Source: Fabrea salina
Taxonomy: Eukaryota; Ciliophora; Heterotrichea; Heterotrichida; Fabreidae
NCBI GenBank assembly: GCA_022984795.1
Contig: JALIHJ010000047.1
Coordinates: 1 to 64,000 of the forward strand
DNA length: 64,000 bases
Reading direction: 5' to 3'
The notes below the pieces were generated by a model. The model ran no database searches. It worked only from the letters and a program-made list of their open reading frames with translations, and was not told the DNA's origin. Numbering within the stretch: position 1 is the stretch's first letter; every line of letters starts with the position of its first letter. Below, piece after piece: positions 1 to 10,059 of the stretch. The translations under genes were made by a program, and so were the position numbers.

Positions 1-911
1 AACACCCTAACACCCTAACACCCTAACACCCTAACACCCTAACACCCTAACACCCTAACACCCTAACACCCTAACACCCTAACACCCTAACACCCTAACA
101 CCCTAACACCCTAACACCCTAACACCCTAACACCCTAACACCCTAACACCCTAACACCCTAACACCCTAACACCCTAACACCCTAACACCCTAACACCCT
201 AACACCCTAACACCCTAACACCCTAACACCCTAACACCCTAACACCCTAACACCCTAACACCCTAACACCCTAACACCCTAACACCCTAACACCCTAACA
301 CCCTAACACCCTAACACCCTAACACCCTAACACCCTAACACCCTAACACCCTAACACCCTAACACCCTAACACCCTAACACCCTAACACCCTAACACCCT
401 AACACCCTAACACCCTAACACCCTAACACCCTAACACCCTAACACCCTAACACCCTAACACCCTAACACCCTAACACCCTAACACCCTAACACCCTAACA
501 CCCTAACACCCTAACACCCTAACACCCTAACACCCTAACACCCTAACACCCTAACACCCTAACACCCTAACACCCTAACACCCTAACACCCTAACACCCT
601 AACACCCTAACACCCTAACACCCTAACACCCTAACACCCTAACACCCTAACACCCTAACACCCTAACACCCTAACACCCTAACACCCTAACACCCTAACA
701 CCCTAACACCCTAACACCCTAACACCCTAACACCCTAACACCCTAACACCCTAACACCCTAACACCCTAACACCCTAACACCCTAACACCCTAACACCCT
801 AACACCCTAACACCCTAACACCCTAACACCCTAACACCCTAACACCCTAACACCCTAACACCCTAACACCCTAACACCCTAACACCCTAACACCCTAACA
901 CCCTAACACCC
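1..911. repeat. Macronuclear telomere, (CCCTAACA)n
   Basis: An unbroken 8-bp tandem array, about 113 copies of CCCTAACA, begins at the first base and ends at 'cccaacac' near 909-916. The C-rich strand reads 5' to 3' into the chromosome, as expected at a left end; the G strand is TGTTAGGG. This repeat is known from heterotrich ciliates. All copies are identical, as expected for telomerase-made DNA. Confidence 0.98.
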
Positions 912-1771
912 AACACTTTAAACTACTTGATTGGGAGTCCAGTATTGCTTTGGTTACTAGTTATCAAAGAATTGTTTGAATTAATCGGACATAGACAACA
1001 AGAAATCAAGCATGACATCTGGGAACTAGTGCTTAATACACCTAGGACTAGAACTCAGAGTTTTAAAGTAATTCTTGACACCCAAGTTGAAAGTGATTTG
1101 TAAGGGACCAACTCTTCTGATAGTCCTAGAAACAAGCTTTCATTGATAGGTAAAGTAATCTTCCTGGAATTTACAGAGTCAATCCTTTTGATAGGAACTC
1201 AGTAGATCTATTTGTTTGATTCATCCAGTTGAACACAAACTATGCACATCACAGTCTGATTTAGTTTAGGTATAATAACTAGACTTCTGGAGTTATGTTC
1301 ATTACAGGAAGCCTTTCAGAAAACTGCAGTCTGGACTAAGTCAGAGTAATGGAAGTAATAGTAGAAAGGGATCCTAGCAAACAGTGAAAAACTAGGTTAT
1401 CAGAAACACAGTCTAAGACTAAGGAGTGTAGTTCGTAGAGATCACAGGAATGCAAGGAAATTCCGATTATTGAACTCTAATCTTATTCAGTTGAAATAAC
1501 TTACTAATCCTACTAAAGTGAGTGAAAAGTACACCCTAACACCCTAAGCATAAACCACAGAAGTTACAGCAACAACCCAGACTCAATAAACAAACAACTC
1601 ATTAAAAACTTTCTTACTTTTTAGTTCTAATTCTAAAACATGTAAGTCTATTACAGTGTCGATGTTTAAGCTTGTGATTTGAGGACTCTAACAATTAAAA
1701 GACTGTATTAGCATAGTTCTTCACACAGTTCTTCCACATACAAGCAATCAAACTCTGAATATTGTATATAA
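912..1771. other. Subtelomeric stretch without a recognised gene
   Basis: About 860 bp of AT-rich sequence with no long open frame on either strand and no RNA gene I recognise. It contains a short interstitial telomere repeat at 1532-1548, listed separately. Confidence 0.7.
1532..1548 (+). repeat. Interstitial telomere repeat, about two units
   Basis: The sequence CACCCTAACACCCTAAG holds roughly two telomere units about 620 bp inside the telomere. The simplest reading is a relic of an older chromosome end or a repair scar. A template-like stretch of 1.5-2 units is also what a telomerase RNA gene must carry, and a T5 run follows near 1617-1622, but no other support is visible. Confidence 0.8.
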
Positions 1772-2960
1772 ATGGAAAGTAACCCAGTACTTGCATTAGA
1801 CTCAGAGGTGTGCAAAGACTCATTCACTCAGTACATTTGTGCACTCCAGAGACTATTCATCAATGACATGAATGAATAGACTCTAGGAGTATTCAATCAG
1901 GAAGTGGATAGACTCAAAAAGTCACTTGGTCTATCCAAAGTCCCCAAGAATTACAAGGGACTTAGAGTACTCGAAAGGGACAATGCAATCAAAGTACTAG
2001 CATTCCTGGCTGTGTACAAGAACAGCCAAATAATCAATGAAGACTTTGAGTACTTCCAAAGAGAAAAGGTGCCAATCAGTCGTACTTTGAACCTTTACAT
2101 GAGACCAATAGAAGAAGGCTCTTTACTAGGCGACTTGAACGAGACTACGGGAGAAGCAGAAATCAAAAGAAGAATAGTGCTTTCTTTTTGGGTTACTGCA
2201 CTTCTACATGACATGAGGTTGAAAGTTCTGCCCTACATAGAACTACCGCTTTCCTCAATAGAGAAAATCCCCTCAGAAATGTTTGGTTTCTTAGAACAGG
2301 TAGTCCAGACTATTGCATTCAGAGCTGCATTAAGAAGGATCCCAGAACTGAAAGTGACAAGAGTTGCTGAAGTTTTGCAGAACTTGAGAGAAAACTCTTA
2401 CTTTTGTGATAGACTACCAGAAGGAGTGCAAGGAGTCTGTGTTGGGTAATCATGTGATTCTGACGAAAGAGTACGATTACAGAATAGAGGGAAGTAGGAA
2501 TAAACGTATGATAGGGCAAATATCATTCGAAAGCACTTTAATACGCGAACTGGGTCATATACTGTACCGATTTCATAAGGAAGAAAACTGGTACAAACTC
2601 AGTCCAGAAAAGCCCTGCAAAAGAATCAGAATGATTCAAGAAGAACTCAACGAAGAGGTCAAACTCCCTCGGAAAAGAACACCCAGTGACACCTTTGAAG
2701 AAACTCAAGAAAGTGAAATGGGCAATCACTTAGAGACTCAGCTATTTGGGTTCAGAATTGAAGAAATGAACCTAGACCTAGCTGAGTTCTTGTTAGAAAT
2801 TTCCAACTGGAATGCATCTCTAGAAAGTTTCCAGGAAGAAGTACTCGAGAACTACAGACAAGGAGTCAGCAAAGGACAGAAGTCATTCAAGATGAAGAAG
2901 TCAGTTGAGTACAGAGCAGGCATTGCTGGGTGCTTCTACGACATAAACAGACACAAGTGA
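1772..2960 (+). pseudogene. Subtelomeric unknown protein gene, interrupted by one stop and one frame change
   Basis: An ATG at 1772 opens a frame (MESNPVLALDSEV) that meets TAG at 1877-1879. The same frame then continues for 180 codons to TAA at 2447-2449. A second frame, shifted by +1, is open from about 2406 to 2960 and ends HK-TAA. Both parts have the polar, helical composition of real protein rather than noise. No 15- or 16-nt GT-AG intron that would remove the stop or restore the frame could be found, although GTGATAGACTACCAG (2406-2420) looks like a 15-nt intron and would not change the frame. I recognise no family. It is probably a decaying subtelomeric gene; recoding or sequence error are alternatives. 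Confidence 0.5.
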
Positions 2961-4120
2961 AGAGCTTTAAACACTCTAAGCAATGATTAGAATACTAAGT
3001 TCTTGTTGATGCACTTCTCTCAGCAGTGAAGTACTTCTCTAGGATGAGTGTTCTTTGGTCCAAGTCTTTTAGTTGTAATCAATGTTCAATGAAGTTTATC
3101 AAAGTCTCTTCAGTTGTTCTGAGTATTCAAAACACTTCAAAAGACTGCATTGGGTTGTTTGATTAAGTACCTTCAAAAATGAAAGTATTCAGTTAAAGTT
3201 TTAAACTAACATATTTTCTGCACACTATAGATCTTAGTACTTTTAGGCTCAGAAACTCTGGCAACAAAGATCATGATCCTGAAGAAGAACTCACTCAAAA
3301 TCAAAGAGACTGAAGAAGTAACTACCATAAACAAGTAATAAAGCATCTAGTTATCTGCATTCTGTCCTTTGAGTTGTGTAATGAATGCATTGCTACTAGA
3401 CTTATAGGTAGACAAGAACAAAAACTACATAATGTGTAATGTCTAATTGGTAACTAGAAACAGAACATACACTAAAGGAATTCCAATGTTAGAGAAGTTT
3501 GATGGTAGATCTAAAGGCCCTTGATCTTAGAGTGAATTTCGAAGGAAGTATCAAGTAACAATGCAACCTAAAATTATCTGAGTCTTCTAAAAGACAAGAC
3601 CCAGGTACAGTCAATAATAGACTCCATAAGTACTTACTAGGTTTTCTAATTTTAGGTGCTCCAAACAAGTACTTCTGAAGCTAGGATAGAAAGTGGTACT
3701 GAACAAAGCATACTATCACAGACTTCTGGTGTATTATTAAGGGTAGGTAAATGAAGACTTTAAATCCAATTCAGTTTTGGATAATCTGAACTCTGTAGAG
3801 ATGAACTGGGTGTAGCATCCATAAAGTACTTGAGTTAGAACTCAAAATCAAAGCATGACAAAGAAGTTGTTGAGCTTAACAAAGAAGGACTCAGAAGTAA
3901 CTGAAAAAGAACACTCAATACAACTTAGCAGTTAGGTTAAAGAATCCAAGTTGTGATATGCTACTTAAAGACTGCAGAGTCAAACACTTGTTATATTAAT
4001 GCTAGTTTAGTGTTGAATTAAATTGGCCAAGTAGTTGTTGCTGAATATCCCTAAATCATTATGCATCAAGACCCAGCAACCAAACAAGTTAATCAATAAT
4101 TGGATAATTAATAAGATTAG
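2961..4120. other. Long subtelomeric stretch without a gene
   Basis: About 1.16 kb with no supported gene. Short coding-like islands (for example around 3260-3310) and a high density of the hexamer AGTACT suggest decayed coding DNA. No RNA gene was recognised. Confidence 0.65.
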
Positions 4121-4747
4121 TTATCTTGGTTGGTTAATTAATTCTTTTAAGAACTCCGAGTCACCATGCTCTCCAAAGTAAACTCTCATAGCTGATTCAG
4201 AGATCCTAGAGTTGAATGTTATGCATTCTATATCGAGTCTTCTGATTAAATTGTCTTCAATCAGTCTTAAGAACAACCCTTCCATTTCAGCAGGAAATTT
4301 CATTACTGAGTTTTGGAAAAGAGGCTTAACCAATTCTTCCAATTCAGATTTGTCAACTTTTGAATCCTTGATTCGAGTCCCCAGTGTGTTTAAGCGCTTT
4401 TTGATGCTTGCTTTTAAGTACTCCTTCAAGCTCATTTCATTGGAGTAAACACAGAACTCGTAGAACTTTCTCAGAGATCCGTGGTACTTCAAATAGACTT
4501 GTAACTCTTCGATAGTTGGTGATTTCCCATACATTTGTGCTACTTGGTTCATCCAGTTGATGACTTGTTCTCCTTCTTGGTAACTAAACAAGAAGTTATG
4601 CACATCGCATTCTTCATCAATCGTACTGAGTGATCCAATCCGATCTGGAAGATGCTGGTCACTGCTCACCAGAATCACTTTGGCTAATCTCCTTGCAGTG
4701 AAATCGAGTATCAGGTCTTTGTGGACGCTGGATTGAGGGTCTTTTAT
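4121..4747 (-). CDS. Unknown protein, 5' end missing
   Basis: The frame is open from a stop at 4748-4750 down to 4121 but has no ATG in its first 70 codons. It reads through VILVSSDQHLPDRIG and ends LKELINQPR. It is mostly alpha-helical and charged, with no signal peptide, membrane segment or known domain that I can see. No 15/16-nt intron with a good 5' exon could be placed. The upstream edge meets the repeat/RNA-like element at 4734-5036, so the gene may have been cut by that insertion. A short duplicated string (gctggat) on both sides of the element fits this. Function unknown. Confidence 0.45.
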   Translation of the reverse strand: MKDPQSSVHKDLILDFTARRLAKVILVSSDQHLPDRIGSLSTIDEECDVHNFLFSYQEGEQVINWMNQVAQMYGKSPTIEELQVYLKYHGSLRKFYEFCVYSNEMSLKEYLKASIKKRLNTLGTRIKDSKVDKSELEELVKPLFQNSVMKFPAEMEGLFLRLIEDNLIRRLDIECITFNSRISESAMRVYFGEHGDSEFLKELINQPR

Positions 4748-5036
4748 TTAAACGTCTTGTGGATACCCCAATAGCTCTAAAGCCCTCACCCCGCGTCGCA
4801 TTACCGCTATGCGTACGAGTGTAAAGGTCCGGGCCTGACGGTTTTTATTGGACCTGTGTCGCCATTAAATCGATCATCCAGGTACGTCAGCACTTCATTG
4901 AGTCCTCATGTTACAGCCGCCTAGGAAGCCTTCGTCCACATCGTTCGGTTGACATGCTTCACCACGCCCTTTCTTATCAGAAATTCAGGGAATTTCTTCT
5001 CATCTAACCGAGATCCTGCGAAGTCCACAGAACTGA
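4734..5036 (-). ncRNA. Structured-RNA-like element with complementary ends, possibly a retroposed copy
   Basis: This 300-bp block is GC-richer than its flanks and has no credible open frame. Its ends can pair: GTTCTGTGGA (minus strand, 5033-5024) with TCCACAAGAC (4763-4754), nine of ten positions including one G-U. An internal GGTCC/GGACC hairpin lies near 4827-4855. On the minus strand an A-rich tail (about 4753-4741) follows the 3' end. The 3' 60 nt recur at 8875-8942 between perfect 16-bp direct repeats. Here gctggat occurs at 4727-4733 and 5037-5043, a possible 7-bp target duplication. I could not match it to 5S, SRP, RNase P/MRP, U3, spliceosomal or telomerase RNA. It may be a SINE or a retrocopy of an unknown RNA. 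Confidence 0.5.
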
Positions 5037-5135
5037 GCTGGATGTGAAAAAAAAAGCAAACCAATAAGTTTGATAAGCTAAAAAAACTCACCTACTCGAA
5101 AACTAAATATAGTTTGCGGCCCATATTTAATTAGA

Positions 5136-5576
5136 TTAATGGATTTTTAATCTCCTCTCTTTTTCCTCGATTCTTGCTTGTCTTTCTTCGAGTTCTTCTT
5201 TCATTCTCTCGATTTTGATTTTCTGTTTTTCCAACTTGAGTTGTTTTTTCTTATTAGCAAACTTCTTGCGGTTTATGTAGATAAGAACTAAGGGGCCGAA
5301 GAATATTACAAGGCCCACTTTAAACAAGAGCGTGAGTTTGAAGAACCGGTAGATTTGAGTTCCTTCGGTTACCAAGGAACCTTCTTGGGAAAGTCGGGTG
5401 GCTATGATCCCAGAATATTCGGCTGTTAGAGTTTGGTTTCCGATGAGGGCAATTGGCTCGCCTGTGATGACTAGTTCCCAATTGCCCTTGTAGAGCTTCA
5501 ACTCTCCAGAAAACCCTTGGGGAACTCTGAACTTGTGAAAGTTGCGGACGACTCGACTGAACATTTTATTAGCCAT
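5136..5576 (-). CDS. Small single-pass membrane protein with coiled-coil tail
   Basis: 146 aa starting MANKMFSRVVRNFHKF. The frame stays open upstream of this ATG but contains only non-ATG codons, so the first in-frame ATG was chosen. The basic, hydroxylated N-terminus could be a mitochondrial presequence (inference). One hydrophobic segment (about residues 84-101, LLFKVGLVIFFGPLVLIYI) is followed by a strongly charged Lys/Glu helix to the C-terminus (KIERMKEELEERQARIEEK), probably a coiled coil. No family recognised. It lies between the structured element and the rRNA fragment, so it may be one of the few live genes in this zone. Confidence 0.5.
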   Translation of the reverse strand: MANKMFSRVVRNFHKFRVPQGFSGELKLYKGNWELVITGEPIALIGNQTLTAEYSGIIATRLSQEGSLVTEGTQIYRFFKLTLLFKVGLVIFFGPLVLIYINRKKFANKKKQLKLEKQKIKIERMKEELEERQARIEEKERRLKIH

Positions 5577-6082
5577 TGAATTAGGGGGATATGAGCTTGA
5601 CTGGGTTAAGAAGTCTAGGGGGCTGGACCTAACCTTGAACAGCACACAAAAGGCTGAAGGTAAGTAAACTTGGAAGGTTATAGGTGATAGTACGGGAGTA
5701 GCAATAGAGTATGAGCGGGAAATGGTCAGGATGGTGACATACTACCGGAGAGAAGCCAGAACTTAAGGCATAGCAGTAAGGACTGTTAACAACTAACCAG
5801 AACCTCAAGAGCATCAAATTGTACACTAAGCTAGCAACCAAAATGCGAAGAAAAGATTACGCTTTGAGAAGTGCAAGCAGCATTGCAGAAACTCAGACGA
5901 AAGTATTGCTAACAATCAGCCTAGATCCCATTTATCAGGCAGTACCAGAAAAGGTCTGAGGTAAAACTTTAAGGAAACTATAACTGGTTCTTAATAAGGT
6001 TAAATTTAAGTAGTTTATTGGCTACTCTTGCTTTGGTTGCTTGGAACTCGAGTTGTCAAGTAGCTATTGTTTGTGAATTAAT
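5577..6082. other. Intergenic stretch before the rRNA fragment
   Basis: About 500 bp with no supported gene. A 38-codon open frame from ATG 5842 ends at TGA near 5956 and has no recognisable family. Recognisable LSU rRNA sequence starts only at about 6083. Confidence 0.55.
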
Positions 6083-6118
6083 CGCTCTGAATGTCAACGT
6101 GAAGAAATTCAACTAAGT

Positions 6119-6188
<70 letters not shown>

Positions 6189-6784
6189 TGCATGAATGGA
6201 TTAACGAGATTCCTACTGTCCCTATCTACTATCTAGCGAACCCACAGCCAAGGGAACGGGCTTGGCGTAATCAGCGGGGCAAGAAGACCCTGTTGAGTTT
6301 GACTCTAGTCTGACTTTGTGAAGTGGCGTAGGAGGTGTAGTCTAAGTGGGAGCCCTGCGATCTTGAAAAACCACTACTCTTGATGTCACTTTACTTATCC
6401 ATTGAAGTAGCAGCTTTCTGGCTTTATCCGCTAGGATGGAGACATAGTCAGGTAGGGAGTTTGGCTGGGGCGGCACATCTGTTAAACAATAACACAGGTG
6501 TCCTAAGGCAAGCTCAAAGAGAACAGAAATCTCTTGTAGACCAAAAGGGGAAAAGCTTGCTTGATTTTGATTCTCAGTACGAATACAAACTGTGAAAGCA
6601 TGGCCTATCGATCCTTTGCTTTTTAAAAGTCTTAAACCAGAGGTGTCAGAAAAATTACCACAGGGATAACTGGCTTGTGGCAGCCAAGCGTTCATAGCGA
6701 CGTTGCTTTTTGATTCTTCGATGTCGGCTCTTCCTATCATTGCGAAGCAGAATTCGCCAAGTGTCGGATTGTTCACCCGCTAAT

Positions 6785-6839
<55 letters not shown>

Positions 6840-7172
6840 ATGACTGATGTCGCTACAGTAATCTAACTCAGTACGAGAGGAACCGTTAGGTCAGATCACT
6901 GGTTCATGCAATTTCCTGACAAGGAAGTGTTGCGATGCTATCATCTGCTTGATTATGGCTGAACGCCTCTAAGCCAGAATCAATGCTGGAAAGCGACGTC
7001 CTTCAGCTGTAAATGGAACAAGTAACTCAATTCCACATTGGACTTTCCAAACTACCAAACTACGGCTGAGACAAATCTTTTGCAGACCACTTAAATGGAA
7101 CGAGGGATTGTAAGTATGAGAGTAAGCTTGTCTTACGATCTACTGAGATTCATCCTCCTTCCTTCGATTTGT
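6083..7172 (+). rRNA. Partial large-subunit (28S) rRNA, 3' third only
   Basis: Very strong matches to universally conserved 3' LSU rRNA begin at 'gctctgaatgtcaacgtg' and include GGTAAACGGCGGGAGTAAC, GTAGCCAAATGCCTCGTC, ACCACAGGGATAACTGGC, the sarcin-ricin-like AGTACGAGAGGAACC and the 3' end GATTTGT at about 7172. Everything 5' of about 6083 (18S, 5.8S and most of 28S) is absent. Some normally invariant positions differ: GGGGCAAGAAGACCC in place of GGGGAAAGAAGACCC, and GAACCCACAGCC in place of GAAACCACAGCC. This is most likely a non-functional fragment translocated to the subtelomere, not a working rDNA unit. Confidence 0.9.
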
Positions 7173-7387
7173 CCCCCCTCTTCTACCTCTGCTGGGGTTT
7201 TACTTAGTGCTTTGAATTATTTAAATAAATAAAGTTTAGAAAGCAGTTCTAAAAAGAGAAACCTAGTTAAGTGAAGACAGAGCATTCCAGAAATTCAGCC
7301 CTTACATGAATTCTTAACTAAAAACTAATTAATGAAGTAAGAAGTTTGCTTCAAGGGTATTTGCTTGAGCAATTAAGTCAATAATAA

Positions 7388-8794
7388 TTAAATAAAGTTA
7401 ACTGACCACACATTATCAGTATGGCCTTTTAATTCTTGAGTCTGTTGACCTTTAGAGAGGTCCCAAACTCTAACTGAGTTGTCTCCATCGCCTTCTCCGG
7501 ACACTAAGTACTTGTCGTCACTTGATAGGTTGACTGAAATTACCCATTCAGTGTGTCCTGTGAGTACTTGAGTAGTTACTCCAGAAGTGAGACTCCACAC
7601 TCTAATGCTTTTGTCTCTACTTCCTGAGACTATAAACTGCTCGTCATTTGAAATAGCAACTGACCTGACCCAACTACCATGCCCTTGAAAGACTCTAATC
7701 AGATCTCCAGAAGTAAGACTCCACACTCTAACAGTGGAGTCCCTACTCCCAGAGACAATGTATTGGTCAGTCTTCGAAATGGTCACTGATAAGACACAAC
7801 TATTATGGCCTTCAAGGACTCTAATCACTTCTCCAGTAGTTAGACTCCACACCCTAAGTGTATTGTCCCAACTACCAGAGACAATGTATTCATCCTTGGT
7901 AGAAATGGCCACTGAACTAACACCATAACTATGGCCTTTGAGTACTTGAGTGGTTAGTCCAGTGGCTAGACTCCACACTCTAAGTGTTTTGTCTACACTC
8001 CCCAACACAACCCACTCGCCACCACTGGAAACGGCCACAGACAATACTCCACTACTATGTCCCCGGAGTACTTGGGTTACTTGTGCAGTAGCTAGACTCC
8101 ACACTCGAATGGTAGAATCATAACCAGCAGACACTAGTATCCCTTTATTCAGAGACACAGCAACTGAATAGACACACTCAGTATGGCCTTTCAAGACTCT
8201 AGCCCGAGTCTTCTTCTGAATTCTAATATTCGTATCACTTCCAGCAGAAACAACAGTGTATGGCTTAATGTCAGGTTTTCTAGCTCTTTTAGTTGGAACC
8301 AGCTTCTTCGGAACTGATTTGGGATTGACCTTTTGGGGAGTTGCTTGCTCCCTTAGTTGATCTTCTTTGGTCTCATTGAGTTGTTTACTTAACCCAGTAA
8401 TTCCTTCTTTGGGTTTGCTTTGTTGCTTGTTTGGGCCAGTCAAGCTCAGTTGCTTGATTAGTTGACCAAAGAGGTCTTTGGGTTGAAATTGGTTTAGCTG
8501 ATTGATGACTGATGGATTGGTGGACTCAATCAGTATATTTCCTAATTGCTCGAGTTGATTGAGTTGCTTGGAAGTTAGTTTCTCGACCTCTGAAAAAATT
8601 AGGGTGCTTAATTCGATGACTTCTTGCTTTTTGCGGAAAATCATGTCAAGCGTTTGCTTCAACTCGTCAGCTTTAGTTAGAGGACTAATATAATGGAGTT
8701 TTTTAACGTGATTAAGTACCATGTGATCACACAGGAGCTCTCCGCAGCTGCATTTGGAAATAGCTTGACAACCTGAGGGACAATCGGCCTGCAT
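7388..8794 (-). CDS. B-box-like zinc motif plus seven-bladed WD40 protein
   Basis: 468 aa, ATG start. Residues 5-33 carry a Cys/His cluster (C14-x-C16-x4-C21-x-H23-x4-H28-x4-H33) like a B-box zinc finger. A helical, Gln- and Lys-rich linker extends to about residue 175. Seven GH-starting WD40 units of about 42 residues follow. The last unit stops after its first strand (GHTDNVWSVNFI), and the missing strands appear to be supplied by VVSAGSDTNIRI ahead of the first GH, the usual velcro closure of a propeller. Such proteins are scaffolds, often ubiquitin-ligase adaptors; the substrate is unknown. It is the first of four related genes and shares near-identical blades with the next. Confidence 0.85.
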   Translation of the reverse strand: MQADCPSGCQAISKCSCGELLCDHMVLNHVKKLHYISPLTKADELKQTLDMIFRKKQEVIELSTLIFSEVEKLTSKQLNQLEQLGNILIESTNPSVINQLNQFQPKDLFGQLIKQLSLTGPNKQQSKPKEGITGLSKQLNETKEDQLREQATPQKVNPKSVPKKLVPTKRARKPDIKPYTVVSAGSDTNIRIQKKTRARVLKGHTECVYSVAVSLNKGILVSAGYDSTIRVWSLATAQVTQVLRGHSSGVLSVAVSSGGEWVVLGSVDKTLRVWSLATGLTTQVLKGHSYGVSSVAISTKDEYIVSGSWDNTLRVWSLTTGEVIRVLEGHNSCVLSVTISKTDQYIVSGSRDSTVRVWSLTSGDLIRVFQGHGSWVRSVAISNDEQFIVSGSRDKSIRVWSLTSGVTTQVLTGHTEWVISVNLSSDDKYLVSGEGDGDNSVRVWDLSKGQQTQELKGHTDNVWSVNFI

Positions 8795-8858
8795 AAATAT
8801 GGACTAGGAAACACTAAGAGAAATTCTTTCAAAAAGACAAGGGCTTATTAAACTTTAC

Positions 8859-8958
8859 TATCTATCTATTACAACATTATTTATTTATTAATACTTCTTG
8901 TGGAGCACCCGACAGCTCGTGGGCCTTCACCTTGTGTAAGGATATCTATCTATTACAA
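8859..8958 (-). repeat. Short SINE-like insertion with perfect 16-bp target-site duplications
   Basis: The string TATCTATCTATTACAA occurs at 8859-8874 and again at 8943-8958. The 68 bp between them (8875-8942) read on the minus strand as a GC-rich piece ending CTCCACAAG, then an A-rich tail (AATAAATAAATAA) touching one repeat. The GC-rich piece is similar to the 3' end of the element at 4734-5036. A 5'-truncated copy, an A-rich tail and a target duplication are the marks of LINE-type retroposition. Confidence 0.7.
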
Positions 8959-8967
8959 TTTTAATAA

Positions 8968-9993
8968 TTAAATCAAGCTAACTGAGCATACAGGATGAGT
9001 ATGGCCTTTTAGTTCTTGAGTCTGTTGCCGTGTAGAGAGGTCCCAAACTCTCACTCCATAGCCACCCCCAGACACTAAATACTTGTCGTCACTTGATAGC
9101 TTGACTGAAAGTACATTTCCATCGTGTCCTTTCAATACTTGAGTAGTTTGTCCAGAAGCGAGACTCCACACTCTGATGGTTTTGTCTGCACTTCCTGAGA
9201 CTACAAACTGCTCGTCACTCGAAACAGCAACTGAGAATACTCTATCATAATGTCCTTGAAGGACTCTAATTTGTTCTCCAGAAGCTAGACTCCACACTCT
9301 AACAGTGCAGTCCCAACTCCCAGAGACAATGTATTGGCCAGTCTTTGAAATGGCCACTGATAAAACACAACCACTATGACCTTCAAGGACTCTAATCACT
9401 TCTCCAGTAGTTAGACTCCACACCCTAAGTGTTTTGTCATAACTACCAGAGACAATGTATTCATCCTTGCTAGAAATGGCCACTGACATAACAGCCATAC
9501 TATGGGCTTTGAGAATTAGAGTCACTTTCCCAGAAGCTAGACTCCACACTCTAAGTGTTTTGTCTCTACTTGCTGATACAATACACTCGCCATCACTAGA
9601 AATGGCCACAGACAGTACCCAATCGATATGCCCTCTGAGTACTTGGGTTACTTGTGCAGTAGCTAGACTCCACACTCGAATGGTGGAATCACTACTGCCA
9701 GACACTAGTATCCCTTCTCTCTGGGATAAAGCAACCGAGAAAACAATTCCAGTATGACCTCTGAAAACTCTAGTTATGAATTCAGGTTTTCGTACTTCAG
9801 AGTGGAAAGAAGCTTCGTAGAATTTCTTGCTGACCCTTGCAATTCCAACTACTTCCTCAGGTGCCAGAAACTTGAAGATCTCAAGAATGGGTCTCAGTTT
9901 ACCCACCTCTCTAAAGGTGAATAGTTTTCTGGGGCACCTCCAGACTCTTGGAGTCTTATCGGAACTTCCGCTTACGATCATTCTAGGCTCCAT
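8968..9993 (-). CDS. F-box-like/WD40 repeat protein (paralogue 2)
   Basis: 341 aa, ATG start. The first 22 residues are half of a WD40 blade (MIVSGSSDKTPRVW). An F-box-like helix-rich segment follows (about residues 35-70: LRPILEIFKFLAPEEVVGIA, RVSKKFYEA). Then come six full WD40 units and a seventh that stops after strand one (GHTHPVCSVSLI). The N-terminal half-blade is what the last blade lacks, so the propeller should close around the inserted F-box-like part. F-box/WD40 proteins are substrate receptors of SCF ubiquitin ligases; the role here is inferred. Blades are more than 90% alike at DNA level to stretches of the neighbouring gene. Confidence 0.85.
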   Translation of the reverse strand: MEPRMIVSGSSDKTPRVWRCPRKLFTFREVGKLRPILEIFKFLAPEEVVGIARVSKKFYEASFHSEVRKPEFITRVFRGHTGIVFSVALSQREGILVSGSSDSTIRVWSLATAQVTQVLRGHIDWVLSVAISSDGECIVSASRDKTLRVWSLASGKVTLILKAHSMAVMSVAISSKDEYIVSGSYDKTLRVWSLTTGEVIRVLEGHSGCVLSVAISKTGQYIVSGSWDCTVRVWSLASGEQIRVLQGHYDRVFSVAVSSDEQFVVSGSADKTIRVWSLASGQTTQVLKGHDGNVLSVKLSSDDKYLVSGGGYGVRVWDLSTRQQTQELKGHTHPVCSVSLI

Positions 9994-10059
9994 TTATCGT
10001 TAGTACTAGAACTAGTCTGAATAGATAGCATTGACTTCTGAGAACTGTTTGAAAAGTTG

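Noticed and set aside
4734-5036. 5S rRNA, SRP RNA, RNase P/MRP RNA, U3 or spliceosomal RNA gene
   Set aside because: The conserved cores of these RNAs (SRP helix 8 loop, RNase P CR-I/CR-V, U3 box A, Sm-type signals) were looked for and not found.
6342-6776. 144-codon open frame antisense to the rRNA fragment
   Set aside because: It lies wholly opposite conserved 28S rRNA; such frames are well-known false genes.
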